This document shows, piece after piece, positions 16,458 through 24,944 of a stretch of DNA of 35,947 bases (the stretch's first letter is position 1; each line of letters opens with the position of its first letter). Location: the NCBI GenBank assembly GCA_003221985.1, contig QHUQ01000024.1:1-35947 (forward strand), written 5' to 3'. This DNA comes from Gemmatimonadota bacterium (lineage in GTDB: Bacteria > Gemmatimonadota > Gemmatimonadetes > Gemmatimonadales > GWC2-71-9). The position numbers were made by a program, and so were the translations under genes. The notes under the pieces are model-generated. The model was not told the origin of the DNA and ran no database searches. It saw only the letters and a list, made by a program, of their open reading frames with translations.

Positions 16458-17962
16458 GCGGCGTTGCGCTCCACGTCACGTAGTCGCGTGGCGATGTCGT
16501 CCGGAATGACCGCGGCGCCGGCGCCCACCTTCAGCGCGGCCACGGGTGACCAATCAGTCGCGGGAATGATAACACCCGGGTTGAAGATGAACAGCGGGTC
16601 ATAGGCGCGTTTGACTTCACGAAACAGTTCGACGATGGCCTTCCCGTAGAACCGCTCGAGCACGCCCGCGCGCAGCCGGCCCACGCCATGCTCGCCCGAC
16701 GGAACGCCGCCGAGTCGGAGCAGCAGCGCCGTGACATCTTCGAACAGCGCCGCGAGTGCCTCCCGCCAGCCGTCACGCGTCGTATCCGGCAACGCGTTCA
16801 CATGCACATGCCCATCGCCGGCATGGCCAAAGATCGCGACGGGAATGGTGTGCCGCCTGGCGGCTTCCCTCAGACCCGCGACATAGGCGCCGAGTGCGTC
16901 CAGCGGCACGCAGCCGTCCTCGACGATCTGGAGCGACCGCTGCGTGGCGGGGAGGCGCGCGAGCGCGGGAGAAGCAAGACGCCGCACGCTCCACAGGTGT
17001 TCGAGTCCCGCCCGGTTCACCGCCGTCTCGACGTGCACGGCCGACGCCTTGAGCCCGCGCACCGCGTCGCCCACGACGCCGCGCGCCGCCGCGGCGTCTT
17101 CACGTTCGAACTCGACGAGCAGCAGGCAGGCGACTTTCGGGGCTTCCGGGACGAAGCGGAGCAGCGTCTCGTCAAGCAGCTCGATCGCTGAGGGCCTGAG
17201 CGATCCGAGGTACGGTACGGCCTCGGTCATGGATTCCAGATCGGCAAATCCGAGCGCCGCGCCGGCTGTGTGCGGGGGAATCGGGTCGAGTTTCCAATGG
17301 ACTTCGGTGACAACGCCGAGCGTGCCTTCCGAACCGACGAACAGATCGACCTCGTCTCCAGTCTCGGCAAGACGGTCGAGCGCGTAGCCGGAGGAGTTCT
17401 TGCGAGTTTTGGGGAAGCGGTCGGTAATCAGTTTTCGGTTATCCGTGCTCAGCTCAAACCTGGCTCTTTCCCCGCGTCTCACAGTCCTTACCATGCCATC
17501 CGCCTCGACAACCTCGAGAGCCTCCACCCACCTCCTCACACTGCCGTATCTCACCGAGCGCGGGCCGGCCGCGTTGGTCGCCACCATGCCGCCGCTCGTC
17601 GCGAACGCGCCCGACGACGGATCCGGCGGCAGCCGCAAGCCGTACGGTTTCGCAGCCTCATTCACCTTGGCCCAGGTGACTGAGGCGCCAGCCCGCGCGG
17701 TCCGGGTGTGAGAATCGATCGCCAGGCCCCCGAAGCCCGCCCCGAGGCTCAGATCGACGATGACACCGGTGCCGACGTTGCCGCCTGGCATGCCGCTGCC
17801 CGCGCCGCGTGGGATCAACGGCCTTCGGTCTTGGACGGCCTGCCGGACGATGGCGACGAGTTCGGCGGTGTCTGAGGGTATTGCAACCGCTTCGGGGACG
17901 ATTCGGTAGATGCCCGCGCCTTCGGCATACGCCGCTCGGACACGTTGGTCGGTGACGAACAC
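16424..17962 (-). CDS. FAD-linked oxidase, GlcD/D-lactate dehydrogenase family
   Basis: The PCMH-type FAD domain is seen in IPRGAGSGMPGGNVGTGVIV and PPDPSSGAFATSGGMVATNAAG; the C-terminal cap has FGHAGDGHVHVN and PSGEHGVGRLR, typical of GlcD and D-lactate/2-hydroxyglutarate dehydrogenases that oxidise 2-hydroxy acids. No iron-sulfur domain is fused. I place the start at the GTG at 17962 (VFVTDQRVRAAYAEGAG), since codons further upstream read as Arg/Gly-rich antisense of the divergent gene. An unusual insertion just before KTRKNSSGYALD is encoded by five degenerate 7-bp repeats (17419-17453). Substrate not determinable from sequence. Confidence 0.88.
   Translation of the reverse strand: MFVTDQRVRAAYAEGAGIYRIVPEAVAIPSDTAELVAIVRQAVQDRRPLIPRGAGSGMPGGNVGTGVIVDLSLGAGFGGLAIDSHTRTARAGASVTWAKVNEAAKPYGLRLPPDPSSGAFATSGGMVATNAAGPRSVRYGSVRRWVEALEVVEADGMVRTVRRGERARFELSTDNRKLITDRFPKTRKNSSGYALDRLAETGDEVDLFVGSEGTLGVVTEVHWKLDPIPPHTAGAALGFADLESMTEAVPYLGSLRPSAIELLDETLLRFVPEAPKVACLLLVEFEREDAAAARGVVGDAVRGLKASAVHVETAVNRAGLEHLWSVRRLASPALARLPATQRSLQIVEDGCVPLDALGAYVAGLREAARRHTIPVAIFGHAGDGHVHVNALPDTTRDGWREALAALFEDVTALLLRLGGVPSGEHGVGRLRAGVLERFYGKAIVELFREVKRAYDPLFIFNPGVIIPATDWSPVAALKVGAGAAVIPDDIATRLRDVERNAAWATPKLELTR
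17419..17453. repeat. degenerate heptamer repeat inside the FAD oxidase gene
   Basis: Five tandem 7-mers fit NNTCNGY on the plus strand: GGTCGGT, AATCAGT, TTTCGGT, TATCCGT, GCTCAGC. They are in frame and encode the segment ELSTDNRKLITD, which looks like an insertion in the FAD oxidase. The consensus equals that of the tracts at 3933 and 20441. Confidence 0.65.
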
Positions 17963-20054
17963 GTTCCAAACTTGACACCGCCCTACCGCAACGTGAAGCT
18001 TTGCCTTGCGATGACGCCCGCACGGACCGCAACGCCTCCTCCGCCCCCGGCCCCGGCCCCCGCCCCGGCCTCGAGCGCTCCGCGCGCGCAGTTGATCCAC
18101 ATCGAGGTGGATCGGCGGCTGGGTCACGAGTGGGACGAGTGGAACGGGCGCCCGCTCCCTGGTGGAGGCGACTTTTCGGCGGCACCGCGTCTGTTCTTCC
18201 GCTTCGCGGCGCTGACTGTCGCCACGGCGACTGCCGCCTTCGCCCTTCTTCTTTACCTGATCGGACCACGGCTTGGTGCGCTCTGGACACCGTTACCCAG
18301 GATTCTCTGGATTGGCCTGGGCGCGCTCGCGGTGCTGCAGTGGTTCTACCTGGGAGTGCTCGCGGGGTCCTTTTATGGCCGCCGGAACTTGTTGCCCGAG
18401 CGAATAATGGAACGCGGCCCGTATCTGCAGCTGATGAATTACACATCCCTGGTGGCGCGGGCCTTCGGGAAGCGCGACTGGGTCGAACATGCGGCCATCG
18501 ATGTCTATAACACGCTCGCGGAACGTCGGGGCCGCAGGGTGGGGAAGGGTGAGCTGCTGGTTCTGATCCCTCGGTGTCTCTCGAAGCAAGCGCTCGATGG
18601 CGTCCTGGAGATCGCCGGCCGGTACGAGGTCCCCGTGTTCGTCGCGACACGCGGCCAACTCGCCCGACGCGTGATCCGCGAGCGTCGCCCCCGCGCGGTC
18701 GTTGCCGTGGCCTGCGAGCGCGACATGATGACCGGGCTGCGCGACGTCGCCGTCCTAGCGCAATCCACTCGGCCCTGCCGAAGCTCCCGGGCACGGCAGG
18801 AATCACCTTCATCAACACGATGACGACGCTCACGACCGCGCCGGCCGCGGCGATGGTCGTGCCTTGTCGATTACCGGCGCGACGCGCGAGCGCGATGAAC
18901 GACAGGCACGCGGCGAGCCACCCGATGGCTCCCACGCCCGCGCCCACCTCCGAGATCGGGACCAACACGGCGTCGCCGATGAATGGACCGACCGCCGTGA
19001 GCACGGCGACCAGGGCGATCGCGAACGACGGAGTGCCGAAGCGCGGATTGACGGAGCCGAGTGCCCGATTGACGAGTCCCCGGCGCCCCAGCGCGTACAC
19101 GAGCCGTGTTGCCGCGACGAAGTTGCCGTTGAAAACCTTGAGCAACGAAAGCAGGGCGCCCGCCAGCATCAGTCGAACGACCCACGGAGTCCCGAACGCG
19201 CGGGCGAAGGCCGCATCTGTGCCGAGGTGTTGTGCGACCAAATCGGTCCAAGGATACACCCACGCCGCGACACTCACGACCAGCACGTAGAACAAGCCTC
19301 CCGCAACCACGGCGAGCGCGATCATGCGGCTCAACAGCCGGGGATCGAGGCCCGGCCTCGCTTCCTCCGAGGCCTTCGGAATCGACTCGAACCCCGTCAT
19401 GAAGTAGGGAACAATCTGCAAGACGAGCAGCACGGAGATGATCGGGCCCGACGAGGCGAAGAGCGGTTTGAGATTGGCGGCGGTGCCGCCGGCAAACCCG
19501 AAAACCGCGAATACGACAAAACAGGCGAGCAGACCGAGTGTAGTGATGTCCTGGAAGCGGCCACTCGTGCGAATGCCGCGATAGTTGATGAGGCCAACGA
19601 TCGCCGTGAGGCCGAGCCCGGCAACCAGCCGCGGCAGCGAAATTGCCTTGCTGCCGACGGCGTAGAGCACCACGTCGTTCATCGCCGGGAAGATTCGCGC
19701 GAGCAGATTGCCGATCGCGACCGCTTCCCACGGACAGACGATCGCGTAGGCGAGCACCATCATCCAACCGGCGGCAAAGCTCGCCGGGCGTGGAAACACG
19801 CGCTCGGTATAGGCGATCTCGGCGCCGGCATCGGGGATGGCGCGGACCAGACTGCCGTAGGTCAGCGCGATCGGCAGCAGCAGCAGCGCACCGCCGAGGA
19901 ATCCGAGCATCGCGCCGCCGGGACCGCCGCGACCCAGCCAGTCGTCCATGATGACCAGCCAGCCAACGCCCACCATACTGCCGAAGCCGAATGTGAAGTA
20001 CTCGAGGGCGCCGAGGCTTTGCCTCAGGGGAGAGCTAGTAGGTGGTGACTCCAA
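17658..20054 (-). CDS. APC-family amino acid permease, 3' end lost and fused to antisense sequence
   Basis: Residues 1-433 (20054 down to about 18757) are an amino acid-polyamine-organocation transporter: YFTFGFGSMVGVGWLVIMDD in helix 1, PDAGAEIAYTERVF after helix 2, YFMTGFESIPKASEEARPG in the helix 6 region, and NGNFVAATRLVYALGRRG in helix 8. I count eleven helices; the twelfth breaks off at FGRAEWIALG. From there the open frame runs another 365 codons, first antisense to the DUF116 gene and then in another frame of the FAD oxidase, giving an Arg-rich tail that is not natural protein. The start overlaps the upstream lipoprotein stop by 20 nt, at the end of a seven-gene operon. Confidence 0.7.
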   Translation of the reverse strand: MESPPTSSPLRQSLGALEYFTFGFGSMVGVGWLVIMDDWLGRGGPGGAMLGFLGGALLLLPIALTYGSLVRAIPDAGAEIAYTERVFPRPASFAAGWMMVLAYAIVCPWEAVAIGNLLARIFPAMNDVVLYAVGSKAISLPRLVAGLGLTAIVGLINYRGIRTSGRFQDITTLGLLACFVVFAVFGFAGGTAANLKPLFASSGPIISVLLVLQIVPYFMTGFESIPKASEEARPGLDPRLLSRMIALAVVAGGLFYVLVVSVAAWVYPWTDLVAQHLGTDAAFARAFGTPWVVRLMLAGALLSLLKVFNGNFVAATRLVYALGRRGLVNRALGSVNPRFGTPSFAIALVAVLTAVGPFIGDAVLVPISEVGAGVGAIGWLAACLSFIALARRAGNRQGTTIAAAGAVVSVVIVLMKVIPAVPGSFGRAEWIALGRRRRAARSSCRARRPRQRPRGGDARGSRVGRVGRVSRRTRGPRTGRRSPGRHRALASRDTEGSEPAAHPSPPCGPDVPRACYRHRWPHVRPSRASRRPAPPGMCNSSAADTGRVPLFARATSSGGHKRTPRALPGRTTAAPRARPGQSRESWVTVSRAHQAVVRSGKEEGRRRQSPWRQSAPRSGRTDAVPPKSRLHQGAGARSTRPTRDPAADPPRCGSTARAERSRPGRGPGPGAEEALRSVRASSQGKASRCGRAVSSLERVRHRPTCPSGVCRRRGHLPNRPRSGCNTLRHRRTRRHRPAGRPRPKAVDPTRRGQRHARRQRRHRCHRRSEPRGGLRGPGDRFSHPDRAGWRLSHLGQGE
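18011..18823 (+). CDS. DUF116-family membrane protein, 3' end lost
   Basis: The ATG at 18011 starts a 270-residue frame: a Pro/Ala-rich N-terminus, two membrane helices (about residues 62-85 and 95-117) and a DUF116-like domain (LIPRCLSKQALDG, VPVFVATRGQLARRVI, PRAVVAVACERDMMTGLRDV). DUF116 proteins normally continue with a segment of the kind 'PVxGVxNxRPNGPC'; here the similarity stops after LRDVA and the frame runs ~24 more residues through antisense of the permease gene. The usual cysteine cluster of DUF116 between the first two motifs is also absent. Function of the family is unknown. The protein is probably truncated by the event at 18756. Confidence 0.65.
   Translation: MTPARTATPPPPPAPAPAPASSAPRAQLIHIEVDRRLGHEWDEWNGRPLPGGGDFSAAPRLFFRFAALTVATATAAFALLLYLIGPRLGALWTPLPRILWIGLGALAVLQWFYLGVLAGSFYGRRNLLPERIMERGPYLQLMNYTSLVARAFGKRDWVEHAAIDVYNTLAERRGRRVGKGELLVLIPRCLSKQALDGVLEIAGRYEVPVFVATRGQLARRVIRERRPRAVVAVACERDMMTGLRDVAVLAQSTRPCRSSRARQESPSSTR
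18748..18764. other. breakpoint joining the 3' ends of two convergent genes
   Basis: To the left, plus-strand DUF116 coding sequence stops making sense after codons for LRDVA. To the right, minus-strand permease coding sequence is sound up to AEWIALG, the start of its last helix. The switch lies within a few bases of a CTAG at 18755-18758. Both genes lack stop codons and C-termini that should lie between them. Confidence 0.7.
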
Positions 20055-20472
20055 GCTTGTCCTTGAGTGCCGCGAGGAGCCGCTGGGCGCGCAGCTGACC
20101 CGGTGAGCCGGGGGGGGAGGCGCGCTCGAGATCCCGCGTCGTGCGCGACGGGTCCTCCAACGGCCGGTACACCGCCTCGATCGTCACGCGCGCCTTGCGC
20201 GGCACGTCGGGATCGGCCCACAGGCGCACGCGATGCGTCCCCGCGAACTCTCCGGTTTCGAGAAACGCGTCGCGGAGACTCACGAAACGCACGCGGATAG
20301 TGTCGGCGTGGAGCAACGAATCGGCGAACTGTGTGACGCGGGCGGGCGGCGCGTTGATCACGGCGTGCAACGCTTCCGGCATCGGCGCGAACGACGGGCG
20401 CGTCGTCGTGGGCGTGCATGCCGTTAGCAGAAGGACGAACGCGGAACGCGGAACGCGGAACGACCGGCTCAA
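20035..20472 (-). CDS. small lipoprotein, unknown function
   Basis: A 145-residue product with a basic N-terminus, hydrophobic stretch and lipobox LLTAC (Cys19), then a soluble domain of about 110 residues with a beta-rich centre (HRVRLWADPDVPRKARVTIEAVY) and a helical end. I do not recognise the family. The signal peptide is partly encoded by the heptamer repeat at 20441-20461, so copy-number change would shift the frame. It lies 2 nt after the DUF2231 gene. Confidence 0.65.
   Translation of the reverse strand: MSRSFRVPRSAFVLLLTACTPTTTRPSFAPMPEALHAVINAPPARVTQFADSLLHADTIRVRFVSLRDAFLETGEFAGTHRVRLWADPDVPRKARVTIEAVYRPLEDPSRTTRDLERASPPGSPGQLRAQRLLAALKDKLGVTTY
20434..20464. repeat. tandem heptamer repeat GCGGAAC in a signal-peptide region
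   Basis: Three perfect copies of GCGGAAC (20441-20461) with partial copies on each side. On the coding strand the unit is GTTCCGC, matching the NNTCNGY consensus of the other tracts. Seven is not a multiple of three, so gain or loss of a unit would switch the lipoprotein reading frame. Confidence 0.8.
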
Positions 20473-20474
20473 TG

Positions 20475-21047
20475 TCAGTGCGGCGGCGTGCCGGGCGGGT
20501 GTGTGTGTGTCGCCTTCGTGGTGTCTGCGGGCGCCGCCTCGTGCTCGTGCTCTTCCCCCGGGTCATGATTATGCCCTGCCGCGCGATTTTCGATCTCCGC
20601 CTGGAGAGTTTTGGAAGGAATACCGGCCGCGTGGTCGAACACGAGCCTGCCCCCAAGAAGGCCGGTCCACACGAGTCCCGCGATTCCCACCACACTCAGC
20701 ATGCGCGTGAGCGCCAGTTCCTGACTCGGCATTTGAAAGCGGCGGATCAGTCGCCAGCCCAGCACGACGGTGAAGAGCGCCATCGTCATGAGCGCCATGT
20801 CTTCGTGCTTTTCCATGATTTGGTGGATCGCTTCACCATGCTCGATCGAGCCAGACGCGAGCAAGCCCGCAACGACGGCTGCCCAGCCGCCGATGACGCC
20901 GGCCCACAGCGTCCAGATCGCGGCCCACATCAGCGATTCGCGCTTCGTCGCGGCCGCCGCGAGATCGAAGAGCACCGCGACGAGCAGCAGGGCCGCGGGG
21001 AGATCGTTGAGGACGGCGTGCCAACGGGCAGCGTTGTAACCGAGCAT
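20475..21047 (-). CDS. DUF2231 membrane protein with His-rich tail
   Basis: The 190-residue protein begins with the family motif WHAVLNDLPAALLLVAVLFDL, has four hydrophobic helices with a conserved HxxxH-like segment (EHGEAIHQIMEKHED) between helices 2 and 3, and ends in a His/Glu/Pro-rich tail (about residues 160-190) that could bind metal. DUF2231 proteins are inner-membrane proteins of unknown role, sometimes linked to heme or copper. The start overlaps the stop of the dehydrogenase gene. Confidence 0.75.
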   Translation of the reverse strand: MLGYNAARWHAVLNDLPAALLLVAVLFDLAAAATKRESLMWAAIWTLWAGVIGGWAAVVAGLLASGSIEHGEAIHQIMEKHEDMALMTMALFTVVLGWRLIRRFQMPSQELALTRMLSVVGIAGLVWTGLLGGRLVFDHAAGIPSKTLQAEIENRAAGHNHDPGEEHEHEAAPADTTKATHTHPPGTPPH

Positions 21048-21934
21048 CAGAGTCCCAGGTTGCTGACGACGGGTGGAGTGGCCGAGTAGTCGTAAAACCC
21101 TTTGCCGCTTTTCCTGCCGTGCATTCCCGCGAGCACCATGCGCTTGAGCAATGGCGGCGGCGCATAGCGCGCCTCACGGTACTCCTTGAACATGATCTCG
21201 GCGATATGGTGCGTCGTGTCGAGACCGACAAAGTCGAGCAGCGTCAGCGGGCCCATCGGGTAGCCGCAGCCCAGCTGCATCGCCTTGTCGATGTCGGGCA
21301 CGCTGCCCACGCCCCGCTCGACAGCCCGGATCGCGTCGAGCAGATAGGGGACGAGCAGCAGGTTGACGATGAAGCCGGACGTGTCCTTGGCGGCGATCGG
21401 CTCTTTGCCGAGCGAGGCGGCGAACGCGAAGGCGCGCTTGAAGGTCTCCGCGGACGTCGTCACGGTGCGCACGACCTCGACCAGCGCCATGAGCGGCACC
21501 GGATTGAAAAAGTGCAGTCCCACGAACCGATCGGCGCGCCTGGTCGCCCCGGCCATCTCGGCGATGGTGAGACTGGAGGTATTGGACGCGAAGATCGTCC
21601 CCTGGCCGCAGAGCCCGTCGAGCTCCTTGAAGAGCGCATTCTTCAGCGCGAGATCTTCGGTGATGGCCTCGATCACGATGTCGACCGATTTCAGATCCGC
21701 GACGGTCGCCGTAAAGCTCAAGCGCTTGAGCGTCGCGTCGTGGCCCTCGGTGGAGAGCTTGCCCTTCTCGACAAATTTCGCGAGCGACTTCTCGATGCCG
21801 GCCCGGCCGCGATCGAGAACCTCCTTCGACACGTCGCGTACGATCGTGTCGTAGCCGGCGGTCGCGGCGACCTGGGCGATGCCGCTGCCCATTAAGCCGC
21901 AGCCGAGCACTCCGACTCGTTTGATATCGGTCAT
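21047..21934 (-). CDS. hbd: 3-hydroxybutyryl-CoA dehydrogenase
   Basis: The 295-residue protein has the NAD-binding motif GVLGCGLMGSGIAQ (8-21), the catalytic His in VGLHFFNPVPLM, DTSGFIVNLLLVPY, and the C-terminal family domain with GCGYPMGPLTLLDFVGLDT. Length and motifs fit Hbd/PaaH enzymes that interconvert acetoacetyl-CoA-type 3-ketoacyl-CoA and 3-hydroxyacyl-CoA. The thiolase at the head of the same operon supplies or consumes the ketoacyl-CoA, so the two likely serve short-chain fatty acid or hydroxybutyrate metabolism. Confidence 0.92.
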   Translation of the reverse strand: MTDIKRVGVLGCGLMGSGIAQVAATAGYDTIVRDVSKEVLDRGRAGIEKSLAKFVEKGKLSTEGHDATLKRLSFTATVADLKSVDIVIEAITEDLALKNALFKELDGLCGQGTIFASNTSSLTIAEMAGATRRADRFVGLHFFNPVPLMALVEVVRTVTTSAETFKRAFAFAASLGKEPIAAKDTSGFIVNLLLVPYLLDAIRAVERGVGSVPDIDKAMQLGCGYPMGPLTLLDFVGLDTTHHIAEIMFKEYREARYAPPPLLKRMVLAGMHGRKSGKGFYDYSATPPVVSNLGL

Positions 21935-22783
21935 CTATCCTCTGGTCTTCGGCCGCGGATTCTCGAATGCTTTCCGGACCTCTTCGGCGAGGCGGACGAA
22001 CGTCTGCGCGCCGGGCAGCGCGCCCTGACTCGACGATGCGCGAGTCTCGCTCTGCTCGAGCCGGTCGAGCACCTGCTCGAGCGCGATCTGGATGCGCTCG
22101 TTTGCGCCCCGGTACGTGCGCGCGATCAGCGCGCCGCCGATCGTCAGGCCCACGCCGGGGACGAGCATGAGGGCTTGCGCGAGCGCCAGGGGCGGAGCGA
22201 TGAGGGCGGTGGCGCCCGTCATGCCCCATCCCAGGATCGTCAGCACGCTGCCGCCGGTGATCCGCTTCGTACGCTGCTCGCGAACGTCCGCCTCGAGCCG
22301 AACGAGGCAAAACCCCGGCTCGAGCTGCACGACTTGTCCGGTGATTTCGCCGGCCTGTGCGAGCGAGTAGCGGCGCTTCCCGGCCAGGGCACGCTGAATC
22401 GAGGCGAAGGCCCCCGCTTTCGGCTCCCACGACGCACGGTCAGCGTACTGCCGTTTGGGCTGCAACAGCGCTTCTTCGATCATCCAGCGGCTCAGCGCGC
22501 GCTCGACCGCCGTACGATCACCCGGCACGACGCGATGGGCGACGATGGATCGCGGGCCAGCGAGCCACGCCCAGGTCCCGGTTGCGACCTCGGGCACGAT
22601 CCGCGTCTGCTCCTCGAGCATCGCTTGGCGCAGATAGCGGTCCGGAATGCCGACGTCCTTGCCGAGCGCCAGGACTTCGTTGGTCGTGAGCCCTTCACCG
22701 ATCTCGCGCTCTCCCGCCTGCAGCTCGGCGGCGCGTTTGATGATGCGCTCGAGCGCGTCACGGCTGATGAGATCCTTCCCCAT
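21935..22783 (-). CDS. membrane protein of unknown function, 282 aa
   Basis: The N-terminal 55 residues are a helical module (RDALERIIKRAAELQ ... LTTNEVLALGKDVGIPDRYLRQAM) that I recall as a recurring N-terminus of uncharacterised proteins in this type of genome. A middle soluble domain leads to a hydrophobic hairpin (about residues 180-225), then a helical tail (IQIALEQVLDRLEQ). No enzyme motif is visible. Its start overlaps the slipin stop by one base (TGATG), which suggests a functional link with the slipin at the membrane; that link is inference. Confidence 0.65.
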   Translation of the reverse strand: MGKDLISRDALERIIKRAAELQAGEREIGEGLTTNEVLALGKDVGIPDRYLRQAMLEEQTRIVPEVATGTWAWLAGPRSIVAHRVVPGDRTAVERALSRWMIEEALLQPKRQYADRASWEPKAGAFASIQRALAGKRRYSLAQAGEITGQVVQLEPGFCLVRLEADVREQRTKRITGGSVLTILGWGMTGATALIAPPLALAQALMLVPGVGLTIGGALIARTYRGANERIQIALEQVLDRLEQSETRASSSQGALPGAQTFVRLAEEVRKAFENPRPKTRG

Positions 22784-23622
22784 CAGACTTTGGCCTTGCC
22801 CTTGTCCTGAACCGCCGGGAGACGCTCACCCGCTCCCGCGGCGCGTTCCGGCAGAGCCGCGGGAGGATTGCCGGTGGGAGCGAGCCGATCCATGAAGACT
22901 CTGAACAGATCGATGGGGATGGGGAAGATCGTCGTCGAATTGTTTTCGGAGGCGATTTCGTTGACCGTCTGCAGATAGCGCAGCTGAATAGCGGCAGGCT
23001 CGGCGCCGATGATGTGCGCCGCCTGGGCGAGCTTCTCCGATGCCTGCAGCTCGCCCTCGGCATTGATGACTTTGGCGCGGCGCTCGCGCTCGGCTTCCGC
23101 CTGCCGCGCCATGGCGCGCTTCATCTCCGGAGGCAGGTCGACGTCCTTCACTTCGACCGCGGAGACCTCGATCCCCCACTCCTCGGTGCGCGTATCGATG
23201 ATCTGGCGCAGGATGGCGTTGACCTTGTCGCGGCTCGCCAGCAGCTCATCCATCTCGGTTTCGCCCAGCACCGAGCGGAGCGTCGTCTGCGCCAGCTGGC
23301 TCGTGGCGTAGAGGTAGTTCTCGACGCCCACCACCGCCTTTTCGGGCGTCTTGACGCGCATGTACAGCACCGCGTTCACCTTGATCGAGATGTTGTCGCG
23401 CGTAATCACGTCCTGCGGCGGAATGTCGATCGCCATCACGCGCAACGACACCTTTTGCATTTTGGCGAGCAATGGCGGCAGGAAGATCAGTCCCGGTCCT
23501 TTGGTCGGCCGGAGGTGGCCGAGCAGGAAGTAGACCCCGCGTTCGTACTCGCGCAGCACGCGGAGCCCCGCGAACAAATAGAGGGCGATCGCTCCGATCG
23601 CGGTGACCAGAATGTCGCTCAT
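22783..23622 (-). CDS. slipin (stomatin-like SPFH/band 7 protein)
   Basis: A single N-terminal membrane helix (about 5-25) is followed by the SPFH domain with [36 protein letters not shown] and [16 protein letters not shown], then a charged helical region ([21 protein letters not shown]) typical of slipin oligomerisation. Slipins scaffold membrane microdomains. The gene is coupled by 4 nt to the thiolase upstream and by 1 nt to the unknown membrane protein downstream. Many slipins pair with an NfeD gene; none is seen here. Confidence 0.9.
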   Translation of the reverse strand: MSDILVTAIGAIALYLFAGLRVLREYERGVYFLLGHLRPTKGPGLIFLPPLLAKMQKVSLRVMAIDIPPQDVITRDNISIKVNAVLYMRVKTPEKAVVGVENYLYATSQLAQTTLRSVLGETEMDELLASRDKVNAILRQIIDTRTEEWGIEVSAVEVKDVDLPPEMKRAMARQAEAERERRAKVINAEGELQASEKLAQAAHIIGAEPAAIQLRYLQTVNEIASENNSTTIFPIPIDLFRVFMDRLAPTGNPPAALPERAAGAGERLPAVQDKGKAKV

Positions 23623-24815
23623 AACGCCTCGACGATGACCGCCGCGCCCTGGCCGCCGCCAATGCAGGCGGAACCGAGCCCAAAGCGCTTCTGCTCCCGC
23701 CGCAGCGCGTGCAGCAAGTGAATCGTGATTCGCGTGCCGGTCGCCGCGAGCGGATGCCCAATAGCGATGGCGCCGCCGCAGGCATTCGTGCGGCTGCGAT
23801 CCAGCCCTAGCTCCCGCTCGACCGCCAGATACTGCGGGGCGAACGCTTCGTTCACTTCGACGAGATCCATCTGCTCGAGTTTCATCCCAGCCTTCGCGAG
23901 CGCCTTCCGAGCGGCGGGGACGGGCCCGATGCCCATGTGCTTCGGCTCGACGCCCGCGACGGCCCAGGCGACCAGCCGGCCGAGCGGTTTCAGGCCGTGC
24001 GTTTTCGCATACTCCTCACTGGCAATCACGGTCGCGGCGCCACCGTCCGAAATCCCCGACGCATTCCCGGCCGTGACGAGCCCGTCTTTCTTGAAGTACG
24101 GCTTCAGGCTGCTGAGGATCTCGAGCGTCGTATCGGGCCGCATGTGCTCGTCGGCGCGGAACTCGAGTTCCTTCCCTTTCACCTTGATCGTCACCGGCAC
24201 GACTTCGTCCTGGAACGCGCAGGCGTCCCACGCCTGCTTCGCCCGCCGCTGTGAGCCGATCGCGACTTCGTCCACTTCCTTGCGGGTGAGCTTGTACTTC
24301 TCGGCGAGGCTTTCGGCGGTTTCGGCCATCGAGAGACCACACTGCGGATCCTTCAGCGCTTCCCACAGCAGATCCTCGAGCGGCGCCGGTCCGAGTCGCA
24401 GTCCCCACCGCGCCCCGCGGACGACGTGCGGCGCCTGGCTCATCGATTCGGCGCCGCCGGCAAGCACCGCCTCGGCTTCGCCCAGCAGAATGAGCTGCGC
24501 GCCCTGCGTAATCGCTTCGAAGCCCGAGCCACAGAGCCGATTGACCGTCACAGCTGGCGTCTCGATCGGCAGACCCGCCTTGAGTCCGACGTGGCGGGCC
24601 ATGTAGATGGCGTCGGCGGACGTTTGCAGGGCGTTGCCGAACACCGTATGTCCGAAATCGCTCGCGGGGACGCCGGACCGCTGAATCGCTTGGCGTGCGG
24701 CCGCGACCCCCAAGTCGATTGCCGATAAGTCCTTCAAAGAGCCGCCGAACGAGCCGAATCCTGTCCGCACGCCGGACAGAAAGACGACATCTTTACTGGC
24801 GCCCTGGGTTTTCAT
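23619..24815 (-). CDS. acetyl-CoA acetyltransferase (thiolase)
   Basis: The 398-residue protein has the acyl-enzyme Cys in [11 protein letters not shown], the NEAFAPQ motif, [14 protein letters not shown] with the catalytic His, and the second Cys in [11 protein letters not shown]. It condenses two acetyl-CoA or cleaves 3-ketoacyl-CoA. I start at the ATG at 24815 (MKTQGASKD), which has GGAG at proper distance; an open extension of 25 codons further upstream shows no family similarity. It heads an operon with slipin and Hbd. Confidence 0.93.
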   Translation of the reverse strand: MKTQGASKDVVFLSGVRTGFGSFGGSLKDLSAIDLGVAAARQAIQRSGVPASDFGHTVFGNALQTSADAIYMARHVGLKAGLPIETPAVTVNRLCGSGFEAITQGAQLILLGEAEAVLAGGAESMSQAPHVVRGARWGLRLGPAPLEDLLWEALKDPQCGLSMAETAESLAEKYKLTRKEVDEVAIGSQRRAKQAWDACAFQDEVVPVTIKVKGKELEFRADEHMRPDTTLEILSSLKPYFKKDGLVTAGNASGISDGGAATVIASEEYAKTHGLKPLGRLVAWAVAGVEPKHMGIGPVPAARKALAKAGMKLEQMDLVEVNEAFAPQYLAVERELGLDRSRTNACGGAIAIGHPLAATGTRITIHLLHALRREQKRFGLGSACIGGGQGAAVIVEAL

Positions 24816-24885
24816 GAGAAGAACTCCATCATAAGTGGGCGGAATATGGGCCTGCCGCCGATGCGACGGTAGGTCGTGAGGCCAA

Positions 24886-24930
24886 AACACAAGCGGCGGA
24901 CAGGATTGTTCCCCATCCGCCGCATTTTCA
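24886..24930 (-). terminator. intrinsic terminator between the HTH-propeller gene and the thiolase operon
   Basis: GCGGCGGA (24893-24900) pairs with TCCGCCGC (24916-24923) as a perfect 8-bp stem. On the minus strand it is followed by TTGTGTTTT, and on the plus strand by ATTTTC, so it may work both ways. It separates the propeller gene from the downstream thiolase operon; the rest of the 129-base gap shows only the thiolase ribosome binding site. Confidence 0.75.
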
Positions 24931-24944
24931 ATCAGTGACGACTG

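Noticed and set aside
17963..18127. N-terminal extension of the FAD oxidase up to 18127
   Set aside because: Arg/Gly-rich, antisense to the Pro-rich start of the divergent DUF116 gene; no family similarity before the GTG at 17962.
18153..18169. CGCTCCCTGGTGGAGG, similar to the gltB leader segment
   Set aside because: Only a short partial match inside DUF116 codons, no hairpin with T-run; taken as chance.
18871..19767. Long open frame on the minus strand (298 codons)
   Set aside because: Arg-rich shadow in another frame of the permease; no domain pattern.
24816..24890. 25-codon upstream extension of the thiolase
   Set aside because: The ATG at 24815 has a proper ribosome binding site and begins at the normal family N-terminus.
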